Notes under the pieces: model-generated
Databases searched by the model: none
What the model saw: the letters and a program-made list of their open reading frames with translations, nothing else
Told to the model about the DNA's origin: nothing
Made by a program: the position numbers and the translations under genes
Shown here: positions 45,422 through 57,000 of the stretch, piece after piece
Layout of the letters: every line of letters starts with the position of its first letter
How positions within the stretch are numbered: position 1 is the first letter of the stretch
Assembly (NCBI RefSeq): GCF_014216315.1
Contig: NZ_CP045702.1
Location: 1,550,001 to 1,614,000 of the forward strand
Direction of reading: 5' to 3'
Source: Streptomyces finlayi
Lineage (GTDB): Bacteria > Actinomycetota > Actinomycetes > Streptomycetales > Streptomycetaceae
DNA length: 64,000 bases

Positions 45422-48400
45422 TTGAGCGGCGTGAGTGCCGCTGGTGAAGGATCGGAGCGGACGTTGAGCGTCGAGGCGGGAGCCGCGGGCGGCCAGAGCG
45501 ATGCGGTGTGGGATGCCTGGGAGCCCGACGAGCCCTCGCCCGAGCAACAGTCTCCCGCCACGTCCGGGTACGCAGCGGGAGCGCAGGTGGAGATCCGCGA
45601 CGAGCTGTGGCTGGTCCGCAAGTGCCGGTCCACGGCCCGCGACGGGTGGATGGTCGAGGTCACCGGCATCTCCTCGTTCGTCCGTGGGGTCGAGGCCGTC
45701 TTCTACGACAAGCTCGATCTTGTGAGCGTGCTCGACCCCCACGAGACGCAACTGGTCGCGGACGACTCTGCCAACCATCGGAGAGCCCGCCTGTTCCTTG
45801 AGGCGATCATGCGGAAGACGTTCCTGCCCCAGACCGAGCACGGGCTGGCGCTGGCGGACAACTTCCTCATGGACCAGCAGGTCCACCAGCTGCGGCCGGC
45901 CGAGCTCGCGCTGTCGATGAAGAACCCACGACCGCGGATCCTCATCGCGGACGTGGTGGGTCTGGGCAAGACCCTGGAGATCGGGGTGCTCCTTGCCGAG
46001 CTCATCCGGCGCGGTCGCGGCGAGAAGATCTTGGTCGTGACGCCGCAGCATGTGCTGGAGCAGTTCCAGCGTGAGCTGTGGACCCGGTTCGCGATCCCGC
46101 TGGTACGGCTGGACTCGACGGGGATCCAACGGGTGCAGCAGGACATCCCCGCAGGCCGCAACCCGTTCGCGTATTTCAAGCGGGCCATCATCTCCGTGGA
46201 CACGCTGAAGAGCGACGTCTACGCCCACCACCTGGAGCACACCGAGTGGGACGCCGTCGTCATCGACGAATCCCACAACCTCGTCAACCAGGGCACGAAG
46301 AACAACGCGCTCGCCAGGCTGCTAGCGAGGAAGACCGACGCGCTGGTGCTCGCCTCGGCCACGCCGCACAACGGCGATGCCTCTTCATTCGCCGAGCTGG
46401 TCAAGATGCTGGACGAGGCGGCGATCGCCAACCCGAACCGGTACGAGGTCAAGGACCTCGACCACCTCTACATCCGGCGTACGAAGACCACGGCAGAGGT
46501 ACGCGAGTCCCTCAAGGGTGCCTGGGCGGACCGAGGCCCCTCCCAGCCGCTGCGAGCGCCGGCCGGTGAAAAGGAGCTCGCCGTCTTCCACGAGCTGGCC
46601 ACGCGCTGGATTCCCGGTGACCCCGACCAGCCCTCGGTCAGCCGGCACCAGCTCGTGCCGTACCAGCTGCTCAAGTCTTTTCTGTCCTCGCACCGGGCCC
46701 TACGGGCGTCGATCAAGACGCGGATCGCGACGCTGGACAAGCCACCCGTCGAAAAGCCGGCCGACAAGAAGAAGCAGACCCGGCCGGTTGATCCGAAGGT
46801 CCGCGAGGCGGAGGCCAAGCGGGAGCGTGCGGCTCTGGTGGAGTTGCAGCAGCTGAACGAGCAGATCCAGGACTCCGACTCGGCGAAGCTCACCGCGCTC
46901 CTGGCGGAGCTGCGCGAGATGGGTGTCGGTCCGGGCTCGGACACCCGGGTTGTCGTGTTCTCCGAGCGCATCCCCACCCTGAGGTGGCTGGCCGAGACCG
47001 TACCGGCCGCGCTCGGCTTTCCGAGCGGGACCAGCCCGGATGAGAGCAAGCCGTGGCTGGGCTTCGGCGGTGCGGTGCAGGTCATGCACGGCGAGGCCAG
47101 CAGCGACGAAGAGCAGCGGGACATCGTGGAGAAGTTCGGGCTGCGCGACGATCCGGTGCGCATCCTGTTTACCGGCGACGTTGCCTCCGAGGGTGTCAAC
47201 CTGCACCAGCAGTGCCACCTGCTCGTGCACTACGACCTGCCGTGGTCACTGATCCGTATCGAGCAGCGCAACGGCCGTATCGACCGTTACGGCCAGGCGT
47301 ACCCGCCACAGTTCCGGGCACTGGTTCTGACCAGCGACATCCCGTGGCGCACGGATGAGGCCAGCGGGCAGCCGCGCACCCTCGATGACCGGCTGGTGGG
47401 CGAGAAACTCCTGGGGCGCGAGGAAGAAGCCCACAAGATTGAGGGCTCGGCCGAGGCCGTCACCGGCCTGTATCGGGCCAAGGAGGAGGAGAACCGCCTC
47501 ACCCAGGACCTGATCGCCGGCCGTACCGTCGAGGAGTCGATCAAGCAGTCCCAGCAGGGAGGTGCCGCCTTCCTGGCCGGGCTGCTCGGTCAGGTCGGTG
47601 CGGTCCCCGAACACCCCGAAGTACCGCGCGCGGTGGTACCGACGCTCTTCCGCTCCACCGCCGACTATTTCGACGAGGCACTGCGGCAGGTCTGCCACCC
47701 CAACCCCGAGGACCAGCTGTCCCTGCGGCGCGACGATGACGGCACCATCGCCTTCGAGCCCCCGCGCGATCTGCTCTACCGGCTCAAGGCGCTACCCAAG
47801 TCGTACCTGGACGAGCAGCGGATCATGCCCCGTAAGACCGAACCGGGCCGGCTGCGCGTCACCTTCTCCAAGGACCTCGCTGACGCGCGTCTGAAAGCGG
47901 CCCGGGAGACCTCCAAGTCCCAGTGGCCCAACGTCTCTTACGTCACGGACGTCCACCCGGTCCTTGACTGGCTGACCGACAAGGTCCTCGTCGAGATCGG
48001 CCGCCACCAGGCCCCGGTACTCGCCGCCGCCGTTGACCGTCCCACCTTCCTGGTACAGGGCATCTACTCCAATGGTCAGGGCCGACCGACCATCGTGGAG
48101 TGGATGGCCGTCTCCGGCCTGCCCGAGGAACCGAACACAGTGGAGCTGACCGAAGAGGCCCTGGAGCGTTACGGAGTCGGCCCGAGCATGCCCGGCCGCG
48201 CCACTCCCCGGGATCTGCCTGGTCTGACCGCTCTGGTCCCCGCCGCGATCGATGAGGCCAAGAGGCACCTCGGCACGCTTGAGGAGCACTACCGCCAGCG
48301 CATCGAGAAGACCCTCGCCCCCTACCGCAAGCGCGTCACCCACTGGAAGCAGGACGCCCTCTCCGCCGGTCTGCGCCCGGACAAGCAGGGAGTCGGCCAA

Positions 48401-48514
48401 GCCGCGAGTGACCGGATGCGCCTGGCCAAGTCCCTGGAAACGAAGGGCGAGCCGATGCTGCGGCTCCTGGCTGTCCTGGAACCGCACACTGCTGAAGGGG
48501 GCACTGCACGATGA
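45422..48514 (+). CDS. SNF2-family helicase, DISARM DrmD-like
   Basis: The protein (about 1030 aa) has an N-terminal region without a known domain, then a SNF2/HepA-like helicase core: Walker A ADVVGLGKTLEIG near residue 180, IDESHN (a DESH box) near 282, LASATPHNG, and motif VI RIEQRNGRIDRYGQ near 615. A helical C-terminal part follows. This is the layout of DrmD, the SNF2 helicase of class 1 DISARM. The start is unsure: TTG 45422, GTG 45431 or TTG 45464 (the last has GGAG six bases upstream). Its stop overlaps the start of the methylase gene by four bases, making it the first gene of a four-gene operon. Confidence 0.85.
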   Translation: MSGVSAAGEGSERTLSVEAGAAGGQSDAVWDAWEPDEPSPEQQSPATSGYAAGAQVEIRDELWLVRKCRSTARDGWMVEVTGISSFVRGVEAVFYDKLDLVSVLDPHETQLVADDSANHRRARLFLEAIMRKTFLPQTEHGLALADNFLMDQQVHQLRPAELALSMKNPRPRILIADVVGLGKTLEIGVLLAELIRRGRGEKILVVTPQHVLEQFQRELWTRFAIPLVRLDSTGIQRVQQDIPAGRNPFAYFKRAIISVDTLKSDVYAHHLEHTEWDAVVIDESHNLVNQGTKNNALARLLARKTDALVLASATPHNGDASSFAELVKMLDEAAIANPNRYEVKDLDHLYIRRTKTTAEVRESLKGAWADRGPSQPLRAPAGEKELAVFHELATRWIPGDPDQPSVSRHQLVPYQLLKSFLSSHRALRASIKTRIATLDKPPVEKPADKKKQTRPVDPKVREAEAKRERAALVELQQLNEQIQDSDSAKLTALLAELREMGVGPGSDTRVVVFSERIPTLRWLAETVPAALGFPSGTSPDESKPWLGFGGAVQVMHGEASSDEEQRDIVEKFGLRDDPVRILFTGDVASEGVNLHQQCHLLVHYDLPWSLIRIEQRNGRIDRYGQAYPPQFRALVLTSDIPWRTDEASGQPRTLDDRLVGEKLLGREEEAHKIEGSAEAVTGLYRAKEEENRLTQDLIAGRTVEESIKQSQQGGAAFLAGLLGQVGAVPEHPEVPRAVVPTLFRSTADYFDEALRQVCHPNPEDQLSLRRDDDGTIAFEPPRDLLYRLKALPKSYLDEQRIMPRKTEPGRLRVTFSKDLADARLKAARETSKSQWPNVSYVTDVHPVLDWLTDKVLVEIGRHQAPVLAAAVDRPTFLVQGIYSNGQGRPTIVEWMAVSGLPEEPNTVELTEEALERYGVGPSMPGRATPRDLPGLTALVPAAIDEAKRHLGTLEEHYRQRIEKTLAPYRKRVTHWKQDALSAGLRPDKQGVGQAASDRMRLAKSLETKGEPMLRLLAVLEPHTAEGGTAR

Positions 48515-51500
48515 GCACCGACTTCGACTCCTTCGTCAATCGCGGCGAGTACCTGTCCGCGTACTACTTCGCCGAACAGCTCGGTGCCGACCTCAAAAAG
48601 GGACTGTTCGCCACCTGGACCCTACGCGAGGGCGACGAGAACGACCCGCGCAAGACCCCTCGCGAACAGGTACGCGCTCTGCGCTCCATGTACCTCGCCG
48701 AAGACGTACGCGCCTACTTCGCCGATGCGGCCGAACGCGATGCTGGTGACGATGCGCGATTCCATACGCACAACAACCCTGAGTGGGCCAAGCGGCTCAC
48801 TGAGTGGCACCAGACCGTGCTGCGCGCCCTCGGATACGACGCCACCCCAGATGAACTCACCGTGCACCGCGCCGGACGCGAGCACACCCTGCCCGTCGCC
48901 TACCACGGCCACGGCATCATCGCGCTCGACTGCGGCTGGGCCGCCGACAACGACACCGCCCTGGGTGCCGACGGCTCCGGACGCCTCCTGTCGCCCCTGC
49001 GCGTCAGCGCGAGCGAGAGTTACGAGACGGGCGCGGATCTGGCCTCCTGGCTCTTCGAAAGCGAGCTGGACGAGCCCGGCGGCGCTCACCCCCGGTTCGT
49101 TCTACTGCTTATCGGCGGTGTGATCCTGCTCGCCGACCGCCAGTCCTGGCGCGAAGGCCGCTACCTCGCAGTGAACCTCGATGCCGCCCTGGAACGCAAC
49201 GACCGCGCCCAACAGGGGGAACTGGCCACCATTGCAGCCCTGTTCAGTCTGGACATGCTCCGCCCCGGTGACAACGACCAGAGCCGGGCGATCGATGGCC
49301 TGCTCAAGTCGTCCAGTACCAACGCGGTCGGCGTGTCCAACGAACTGCGCTATGGCCTACAGCGCTCGGTTGAAGTCATCGCCAACGAAGTCCTCAGCCG
49401 AATGACCGAGCCGAAGAACAATGTCGCACCGGCCGACATCGAGAACCCGAAGATCCGCTTCGCCCGGGAACTCACCCGCGAATCCCTGCGCTACCTCTAT
49501 CGGATCCTCTTCCTTCTGTACGCCGAGGCCCGACCCGAACTCGGCATCCTCCCCGCCGACGACGGCAGCTACGAAGCCGGCTACTCCATGGCCCGCCTGC
49601 GCGAACTCGTCGAGCGCGACGAGGAACTCGTCGATGAGGAAGCCAAGAACGGCTTCCACCTCTTCCAGTCCCTGGACGTCCTGTTCAACAAAGTCAACTT
49701 CGGCCACCGCCCGTACGGCAGCGAGCCCGACGACGACCAACCCGGGGACGACGAAGAGACTCGCGAGGCCAAGGCCGCACGCCGCAGCGAAGACCGCGGT
49801 CTTCGCTTCGAGCCCCTGCGAAGCGAACTCTTCGAACCCACCGCCATCCGCCTCATCGGCACCCGCATCCTGGACCCGACCAGCGACGAGGACAACGACC
49901 CGCACTGGCTCGACCTGCGCCTGCGCAACTCCGCCCTCCACGAAGTGCTGCGCCTGCTCACCATGAAGAAGGGCAAGCGCGGGGAACGTGGCGGATTCAT
50001 TTCCTACCGCAACCTGGGCATCAATCAACTCGGCGCCGTATACGAGGGTCTGATGTCGTACACCGGCATCATCGCCGAGGAAGAGCTGTGCGAGGTCGCC
50101 AAGGGCGGCGACCCGGAGAAGGGATCCTGGCTCATCCCCTCGCACAAGCAAGACCAGTACCCCGACACGACCCTCATCCACTACAGCGAGGACGACGCCC
50201 GCAAGGGGCTACGCGGCGTCAAGAAGTACGACAAGGGCTCCTTTGTCTACCGGCTCGCTGGCCGCGACCGCGAGACCTCCGCCTCGTACTACACCCCCGA
50301 GTCGCTCACCCAGGTCACTGTCGAGCTCACTCTGAAAAACCGGCTCGACCAGGAACGTGACGCCGACGGCAACATCATCAAGACCCGCGCGTCCGAGCTC
50401 CTCAAGTACAAGATCTGCGAGCCGGCACTCGGCTCCGGGTCCTTCCTCAACGAGGCCATCAACCAAGTCGCCGACGAATACCTACGCCGCCGCCAGGACG
50501 AACTCGGCATTCCCATCCCCACCGCCGACGCGCTCACCGAGAAGCAGAAGGCCAGGGCCTACATCGCCCTACACAACGCCTACGGCGTCGACCTCAATGC
50601 CACCGGCGTCGAACTCGCGGAGGTGTCCCTGTGGTTGAACACCATGCACCCCGGCATGCGAGCCCCCTGGTTCGGGCTCCACCTGCGCCGCGGCAACTCC
50701 CTCATCGGCGCACGTCGAGCCGTCTATACGGGTGAGGAGGTCGCTTCACCAGCTAAAGCATGGCTGAAGAACAAGGGCGCTCTGGCACCGACTCCGCTGG
50801 CATTCCTTAAGGACGGCCAACCCCAACCACTGCCCCATGACGCGGTACACCAGTTCTTGCTTCCCAGTCCAGGATGGGCTGCGGTCGCGGGCTCGAAAGA
50901 GGCCAAGCAGCTGGCCGAGGAACACGTCAAGCATCTGGCCGAGTGGAAGAAGGGCCTTCTCCAACGCCCCAAGCGCAGCACCGCCCACCTCAACAAGGAC
51001 GGCAGCCCAAAACTTCACCCCACGACCAAGCTACCGAAGGCGGAAGCGCCGTCACAGTTCACACGGTTGCGGGACGCCGCCCGCCGAGCCGAGTTCCTGT
51101 GGTCGCTCGTCGTCAAGCGCATGGAACTCTCCGAACAAGAGATCGCGCGCAGGATCGATGTCTGGCAGGCCGACCCGACGGATCCCGAGTACGCCTTCCT
51201 CCACCACCCTGATCAGGCAGTCCCCAAGGAGAAGGTTCTGGAGGACCTCTTCAACTCTGCCGACACCCCTTATTGGCGGTTGAAGAAGGTCATGGACGCC
51301 TGGTGCGCCCTGTGGTTTTGGCCCGTCGGTAAAGCCGGCCTACTGGATGGCACGGATGGCGACTACGCGGTCCGCACCGTGGTGAGCAGCGACAGCCTGA
51401 GCGAGCTACTGGGTGAAGTGCCTCTTACCGGCGAAGAGCTCAAGGAACAGGTGGCTCCCGAACCGTTGGCTGCCCCGACACCGAAGGCCGAGCCACGCTT

Positions 51501-54006
51501 CGTCGAAGCGACGGCACTTTTCGCGCTTGGCGCTGAGCAGACCTCCTTCGAAGATCTCGTACTGACCGCCGACGACGAAGCGATCATCGAGACCAAAGAG
51601 ATCGGACCGAAGGCAGCAAAGCAGGTCGGCGCAAAGCCAAAGGGACCGATGCGCCGCCCGGTCATCCCGCTCAAGGAGCTGGACGACTGGCTGGACTTCT
51701 TGGAATCCATGCTTGGAAGAGCCGACGTACCTGACGGAACTTTCCTCGACAACTTCAAAACCCTGGCAGATCTCAAAACGTACGAAGAGACGCTCCCCGG
51801 CTTCATGGGAATGGACACCGGAAACCCGGAGGACGTCTTTCCATGGCTGCGCATTACTCGGGACATTGCCGAGGAGCAGGGATTTCTTCACTGGGAGTTG
51901 GAGTTCGCTCTCGTATTCGCTCGCAGCGGCGGCTTCGATCTCCAGGTGGGCAATCCCCCCTGGGTGCGTCCTGACTGGGATGAGGCAAGCGTCCTCGCCG
52001 AGCACGAACCTTGGTTTGAGTTGGCGGACAGGCCGTCAGCAACCGAGCAGAGCAAGCGGCGATCCATTGCACTGAATCAGCGAAGGACGTTCGATTATTA
52101 CATTCATGAGCGCGAGAAAGTAAGCGGCTGCTCCTCGTTTTACGGGCATGAGACCACCTATCCCTTGCTCGTAGGAACTCGCCCAGATCTTTATCGGGCA
52201 TTCATGCTTCAGGTATGGTCTCATCAGTCTCCGTCAGGTATGGCTGGGCTCGTGCATCCCGATACCCACTTCACCGGCGACAAGGAAGGGGCACTTCGCG
52301 AGGCCGCATACCATCGTTTGTGCGTCCACGGAGACTTCGTGAATGCCGGACAGCGTTTCTTCCCTCCGCCCGTCGGGCATGCAGCACACTTTGGCGTGCA
52401 TATTTACGGCAGCCCTTCGGAAATCAATTTTGACCACATGTCATGGTTGGTGTCAGCGGACGCTCTCCGCGATTCAGCCGCGCATGATGGCTCCGGGGAA
52501 GTTCCGGGCGTGAGATGGCAAAATGGCGAATTCGATGAACGCCCTCACCGGTCACGCGTCATTCACGTGAACCGAGATCTTCTCGCCGAATGGCAGCGCC
52601 TACTGGATGAATCACACCTTCCAGTTGAACAATCCCGCCTTCTATTCCCTGTCAGCACAGCCGAGGCGTCTGCTATCACAGCTCTTTCTGAATACCCATT
52701 GCGGCTTGGTAGGTTCAACCCGCCGATCACGCGCGGGCTAATGGAAAGTGACGCAAAGGCTGCTGGGTTGATCGAATACAACCGTCCGAGCAGCCCCACC
52801 GGTCATCCATACCAGCCCGACAGGTGGCGTAATGTCATCTTGAAGGGAACTCAACTGGGTATCGCCACGCCAGTATTCAAGTGCCATGACGCTAATAGTA
52901 ACGACCCTTACGGTCGGGATTTGACCACCCTTGCGTCAGACTTCGTCCCGGACACTGCCTATGTGCGTGCCCCCGGGATGGCGCAGTCGTATCTCGCCAA
53001 GCAAGATCGTTGGGTAGACGGCCGAGCCCTGGAGCGACTACGTTCTGACGGTAGGGCGGTATCCAAGGCGCGTTCGCAAATTGCATTGACCGACAACGTT
53101 CCAGAAAGCGATGTCGATCCTGCCAAGATTGATGCCCTACTCGAAGAACGAGCGCGTCGCCGATACGTGGTCTTTCCTCGGCTTGCCTGGCGTCGCCAGA
53201 TCGCCCCGGACACTGAGCGTGCACTCTATGCCGCATTGGTGCCGCCAGGTGTAGCGCACGTTCACTTGGTACACAGCCTGGCCATGCCGAATCTTCGGCT
53301 AACCGCATTGGTAGCCGGTTTCTGGGCCTCGCTCCCGCTCGACTACTTCCTCCGCGCTACTGGTCGTGGCGACTTGCAAGTGAAGGGTGCTAAAGCGATG
53401 CCCTCACCCGCTGGCGATCACCCCCTCGCTTCCTCGCTACTCCTGCGAACATTGCGGTTGAATTTCCTTACCAGTGCTTACTCGGGGCTGTGGTCAGAAC
53501 TGTACGACCCAACTTGGACCACACATGAGTCATGGGCGTGCGACTGGACTGGCCTACCGGCGCTGCACGAGGTGTCGCCAGTCTGGCGTCCGGAAACACC
53601 ACTACGCACCGAGCGGGCACGACGTTCCGCTCTGGTGGAAATTGATGCTCTAGTCGCAGTGTGGCTCGGAATGGAAGCCGACGCTCTTGTCGCGGCATAC
53701 AAGGGCCGCTTCCCTGTACTGCAGAAGTACGAGGCAGTGACTTGGTTTGATGCCGAGGGATCGAAGATCGCAGGCAACGCACGCACCTTCGGTCAGCGCC
53801 AGACCAAGGAAAGCTGGGGCCAATTTGAGGCGTATCAAGCCGACCCGAACAACTTGCCCGTGCCTGAGGGCTATGTCGCTCCCTTCTCCAAGGCGGATCG
53901 CGAAACGGAGATGCGAGAGGCGCACGCCGTCTTTCAGAAACGACTAGATGCCGCAGTCGCTCGCGGCGAGTGGGACCTGGAGAAGCAGGAGGTGCCGAAG
54001 CCGTGA
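48511..54006 (+). CDS. Large Eco57I-like N6-adenine DNA methyltransferase, DISARM DrmMI-like (1831 aa)
   Basis: Methylase motif I is CEPALGSGSFLNEAI near residue 637, and the catalytic motif is VGNPPWVRPDW near residue 1147, an N6-adenine NPPW-type site. The gap between them is long and includes the LNATGVELAEVSLWLNTMHPG segment. Residues 1-600 are an N-terminal helical region. The last 600 residues probably contain the target-recognition part. At 1831 aa it is larger than a typical class 1 DISARM DrmMI. DNA from about 51.9 to 53.97 kb is visibly AT-richer than the flanking genes. It overlaps the upstream helicase gene by four bases and the downstream helicase gene by GTGA. A nuclease motif was not recognised. 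Confidence 0.85.
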   Translation: MSTDFDSFVNRGEYLSAYYFAEQLGADLKKGLFATWTLREGDENDPRKTPREQVRALRSMYLAEDVRAYFADAAERDAGDDARFHTHNNPEWAKRLTEWHQTVLRALGYDATPDELTVHRAGREHTLPVAYHGHGIIALDCGWAADNDTALGADGSGRLLSPLRVSASESYETGADLASWLFESELDEPGGAHPRFVLLLIGGVILLADRQSWREGRYLAVNLDAALERNDRAQQGELATIAALFSLDMLRPGDNDQSRAIDGLLKSSSTNAVGVSNELRYGLQRSVEVIANEVLSRMTEPKNNVAPADIENPKIRFARELTRESLRYLYRILFLLYAEARPELGILPADDGSYEAGYSMARLRELVERDEELVDEEAKNGFHLFQSLDVLFNKVNFGHRPYGSEPDDDQPGDDEETREAKAARRSEDRGLRFEPLRSELFEPTAIRLIGTRILDPTSDEDNDPHWLDLRLRNSALHEVLRLLTMKKGKRGERGGFISYRNLGINQLGAVYEGLMSYTGIIAEEELCEVAKGGDPEKGSWLIPSHKQDQYPDTTLIHYSEDDARKGLRGVKKYDKGSFVYRLAGRDRETSASYYTPESLTQVTVELTLKNRLDQERDADGNIIKTRASELLKYKICEPALGSGSFLNEAINQVADEYLRRRQDELGIPIPTADALTEKQKARAYIALHNAYGVDLNATGVELAEVSLWLNTMHPGMRAPWFGLHLRRGNSLIGARRAVYTGEEVASPAKAWLKNKGALAPTPLAFLKDGQPQPLPHDAVHQFLLPSPGWAAVAGSKEAKQLAEEHVKHLAEWKKGLLQRPKRSTAHLNKDGSPKLHPTTKLPKAEAPSQFTRLRDAARRAEFLWSLVVKRMELSEQEIARRIDVWQADPTDPEYAFLHHPDQAVPKEKVLEDLFNSADTPYWRLKKVMDAWCALWFWPVGKAGLLDGTDGDYAVRTVVSSDSLSELLGEVPLTGEELKEQVAPEPLAAPTPKAEPRFVEATALFALGAEQTSFEDLVLTADDEAIIETKEIGPKAAKQVGAKPKGPMRRPVIPLKELDDWLDFLESMLGRADVPDGTFLDNFKTLADLKTYEETLPGFMGMDTGNPEDVFPWLRITRDIAEEQGFLHWELEFALVFARSGGFDLQVGNPPWVRPDWDEASVLAEHEPWFELADRPSATEQSKRRSIALNQRRTFDYYIHEREKVSGCSSFYGHETTYPLLVGTRPDLYRAFMLQVWSHQSPSGMAGLVHPDTHFTGDKEGALREAAYHRLCVHGDFVNAGQRFFPPPVGHAAHFGVHIYGSPSEINFDHMSWLVSADALRDSAAHDGSGEVPGVRWQNGEFDERPHRSRVIHVNRDLLAEWQRLLDESHLPVEQSRLLFPVSTAEASAITALSEYPLRLGRFNPPITRGLMESDAKAAGLIEYNRPSSPTGHPYQPDRWRNVILKGTQLGIATPVFKCHDANSNDPYGRDLTTLASDFVPDTAYVRAPGMAQSYLAKQDRWVDGRALERLRSDGRAVSKARSQIALTDNVPESDVDPAKIDALLEERARRRYVVFPRLAWRRQIAPDTERALYAALVPPGVAHVHLVHSLAMPNLRLTALVAGFWASLPLDYFLRATGRGDLQVKGAKAMPSPAGDHPLASSLLLRTLRLNFLTSAYSGLWSELYDPTWTTHESWACDWTGLPALHEVSPVWRPETPLRTERARRSALVEIDALVAVWLGMEADALVAAYKGRFPVLQKYEAVTWFDAEGSKIAGNARTFGQRQTKESWGQFEAYQADPNNLPVPEGYVAPFSKADRETEMREAHAVFQKRLDAAVARGEWDLEKQEVPKP

Positions 54007-57000
54007 GGCCGACGCTGGAGGCACGGGGGCTCAAGGAGAGCCTGTTGCAGTATCTGTCGACGACGTACGCGTTGACGGATGAGGGTGCGCGTGAGGCGCT
54101 GCACCGGTTCCTGGGTGATGAGACGTCGGGGATGTTCCGGGGCCCGTATCTGCGGATCCGGACGCCGTTCACGGTGGCCGGCGAGGAGTGGCGGCAGCAT
54201 CTGGAGTGGCAGCGTGAGGGGTTCACCCCGTACGCCCACCAGGCCGTTGCCTTCGAGCGGCTGACGTCGGCGAACGGGCATGTGCCGCAGCCGACTCTCG
54301 TGACGACGGGGACGGGCTCGGGTAAGACGGAGGCGTTCCTGTACCCGGTGCTGGATCACTGTCTCCGCGAGCGGGAAGCGGGGAAGGCCGGCATCAAGGC
54401 GGTGTTCCTGTACCCGATGAACGCCCTCGCGACCGATCAGGCGCAGCGCATCAACGAGCTGATCACGGAGAACGATGCGCTGAAGAAGTTGTCGGCCGGG
54501 CTGTACATCGGCGACAAGGCGGCCATCAAGTACGACAACGTTCGTACGCGCCGCTCGGATATGCAGCTCTCGCCGCCGGACATCTTGATCACGAACTACA
54601 AGATGATGGATCTGCTGCTGCAGCGTGCGGATGACGCTCCGCTGTGGCGTGGGGCGGACATCCGGTACGTGGTGGTGGATGAGTTCCACACCTACGACGG
54701 TGCGCAGGGCACCGACGTGGCGATGCTGCTGCGGCGGCTCGCGGCTGCGGTGGGGTCGTCCGAGGAGGGGCGTCCGCTGGGTTCGATCTGTCCGGTGGCG
54801 ACGTCGGCGACGCTCGCGTCTGGGACGGATACCGACGGAGTGGCCCAGCTGCTCGAGGTAGCGACGCAGGTCTTCGGTACGGAGTTCACGGCGGAGTCCA
54901 TCGTCGGGGAGAACCGGCTGTCGGTGGAGGAGTTCATCCCGCTGGCGGACGTGAAGATGCAGGGGCTGCCGACGCCGGACGAGCTGCTGGCACTGCCCGA
55001 TCCCGCGACGAGCGATGAGGCGATGCTGGACCTCATCGAGTCGGTTACTGGGGTCCGCAACGACGACCCCCTCGTATTGGGCGCCAACCTGAAGCGGCAC
55101 CTGTTCACCCGGGCGGTGATGCAGGCGCTGGACGGTGAGGTGAAGACCGGCGCCGAAGTGCTGGACGTCATGTGGCGTGCAGGTGCGGCCGGTTGGGCGG
55201 AGGCGGTGGCCCGGCAGCCGGAGAAGGCCGCCGAGGCGCTCGCCCGGTTCGTGGCGCTGTTGTCGTACGCCCGTGACCCGAAGTCGCCGGTGGGAGAGCC
55301 GCCGCGGCCGTTCGTGCATGTCGAGGTGCACCAGTGGGCCCGGTCGGTCTCGCGGCTGCTGCGCGGCGTACTGCCGTGGCCCAAGGCGGAGTTCCGCTGG
55401 GATGTGGCCGGTGCGGCCGATGCCAGTGCGGGAAGCGGGAACCGTTCGGCGCCGGTGACGACAGCCACGTCGGGGCAGAGCGCGAATCTGTTTCTGCCGG
55501 CGGTCTACTGCCGGGACTGCGGGCGGTCGGGCTGGGCGGTGTTCTCGCCGGAGAGCGACGACCACGAGGTCCAGTTCGACACGTACAAGATCCGTCGTGC
55601 CTCGTTGGGGCAGGACAAGGCTCGGGTGCGGAACTTGGTCTCGGCGACCGAGCGCGAGGCGCGCGAGGGTTCTGGGGCGGCGGTGCTGCCGGCCAGCGGC
55701 CGGGGCGGCAAGGGGACCACGGCCCTGCAGAGTGCGGGCGGTCTGCTGATGGTGCTGGACGGTGCGCGCAAGCGGCTCCGGCTGCCCGATCCACTCAATG
55801 ACTACGACAAGGAGTCCAAGGAGCCGCGGCTGACGGCCCGCGATTCGGCGTTCGTCCTGGTCAACTTCGGTGATACGGCGAATACCGCGGCCAAGGAGGA
55901 CTGGTGCCCGGCGTGCGGTGAGCGCAACGCGATCCGCTATCTGGGTACTGGAGCGGCTGCGATGACGGCGGCGTCGATCACCCAGTTGTTCACGGGCGGG
56001 GAGCTCGACAAAGAGCGGCACGAAGACAAGACGCTGATGTTCAACGATTCGGTGCAGGATGCCGCGCACCGGGCCGGGTTCGTCGCGAACCGTTCGTACA
56101 CCTTCTCGTTGCGCGCCCTGTTGGCGAAGCACCTGCGCAGCGACGTGCCCACCGCGCTGAACGATCTGATCGCGAACGTGGTCGAGGCCACGACCGACAA
56201 GGAAACCCTGGCCGCGGTGGTGCCGCCGGATCTGCATGGTTTCAAGGGCGTGGACCGGCTGCTGTCCGGGAAGGGGCGCGGCGGGGATCTGCCGACCTGG
56301 CGGCTGATCGGTCAGCGCCTGGCGTTCGAAGCGCTGATGGAGTTCGGGTTCCGTTCCCGCAACGGGCGCACCCTGGAGCTGACCCGGACCGCCGCCGCGC
56401 AGGTGCGCATCGCGGACCCTGCGGCCGTGGTGGCCCTGGTCAAGCGGATTCACGAGGAGTTCGAGCGCGCCGATCTGCCCCTGCAGCCGCAGGACGACGC
56501 ACGCTATCTGGCGTTCGTGCGGGTGTTCTTGGAGCGCCTGCGTACGCGGGGCGCGATCGCGCACCAGTGGCTGGACAAGTACGTCGACGAGGCGGGCACC
56601 AGCCGCTACTTCATCTGGGGCAAGCGTGCACCCGGCATGCGCGCGTTCCCCAAGCGGGTCGCGGCGCCCGTGTTCCTGCTCGGCTCGCCGAAGAACGGCA
56701 GCGAGTTCGACTTCGCGACGGGCCGGCTGTCCTGGTACGAGCGGTGGGCCGGCCGCTGCCTGGGGCTGTCGCGTGAGGCGGCACCGGAGTTCTGGAGCCG
56801 CCTCCTGCCGGAACTGGCCGCGATCGGGCTGCTGTCGTGCCGTACGCCGAACGACACCTCGGTACGGGTCTACGGTCTCAAGCCGGGCAACGTAGAAGCG
56901 CTGCTCCTGGACGACGAACAGGTCCGGCACGCGTATGTGCGCTGCCCGGTGTGCTTCTGGGAACAGACGGTCCACCCCTCCCTTCTCGATCAGTGGCACG

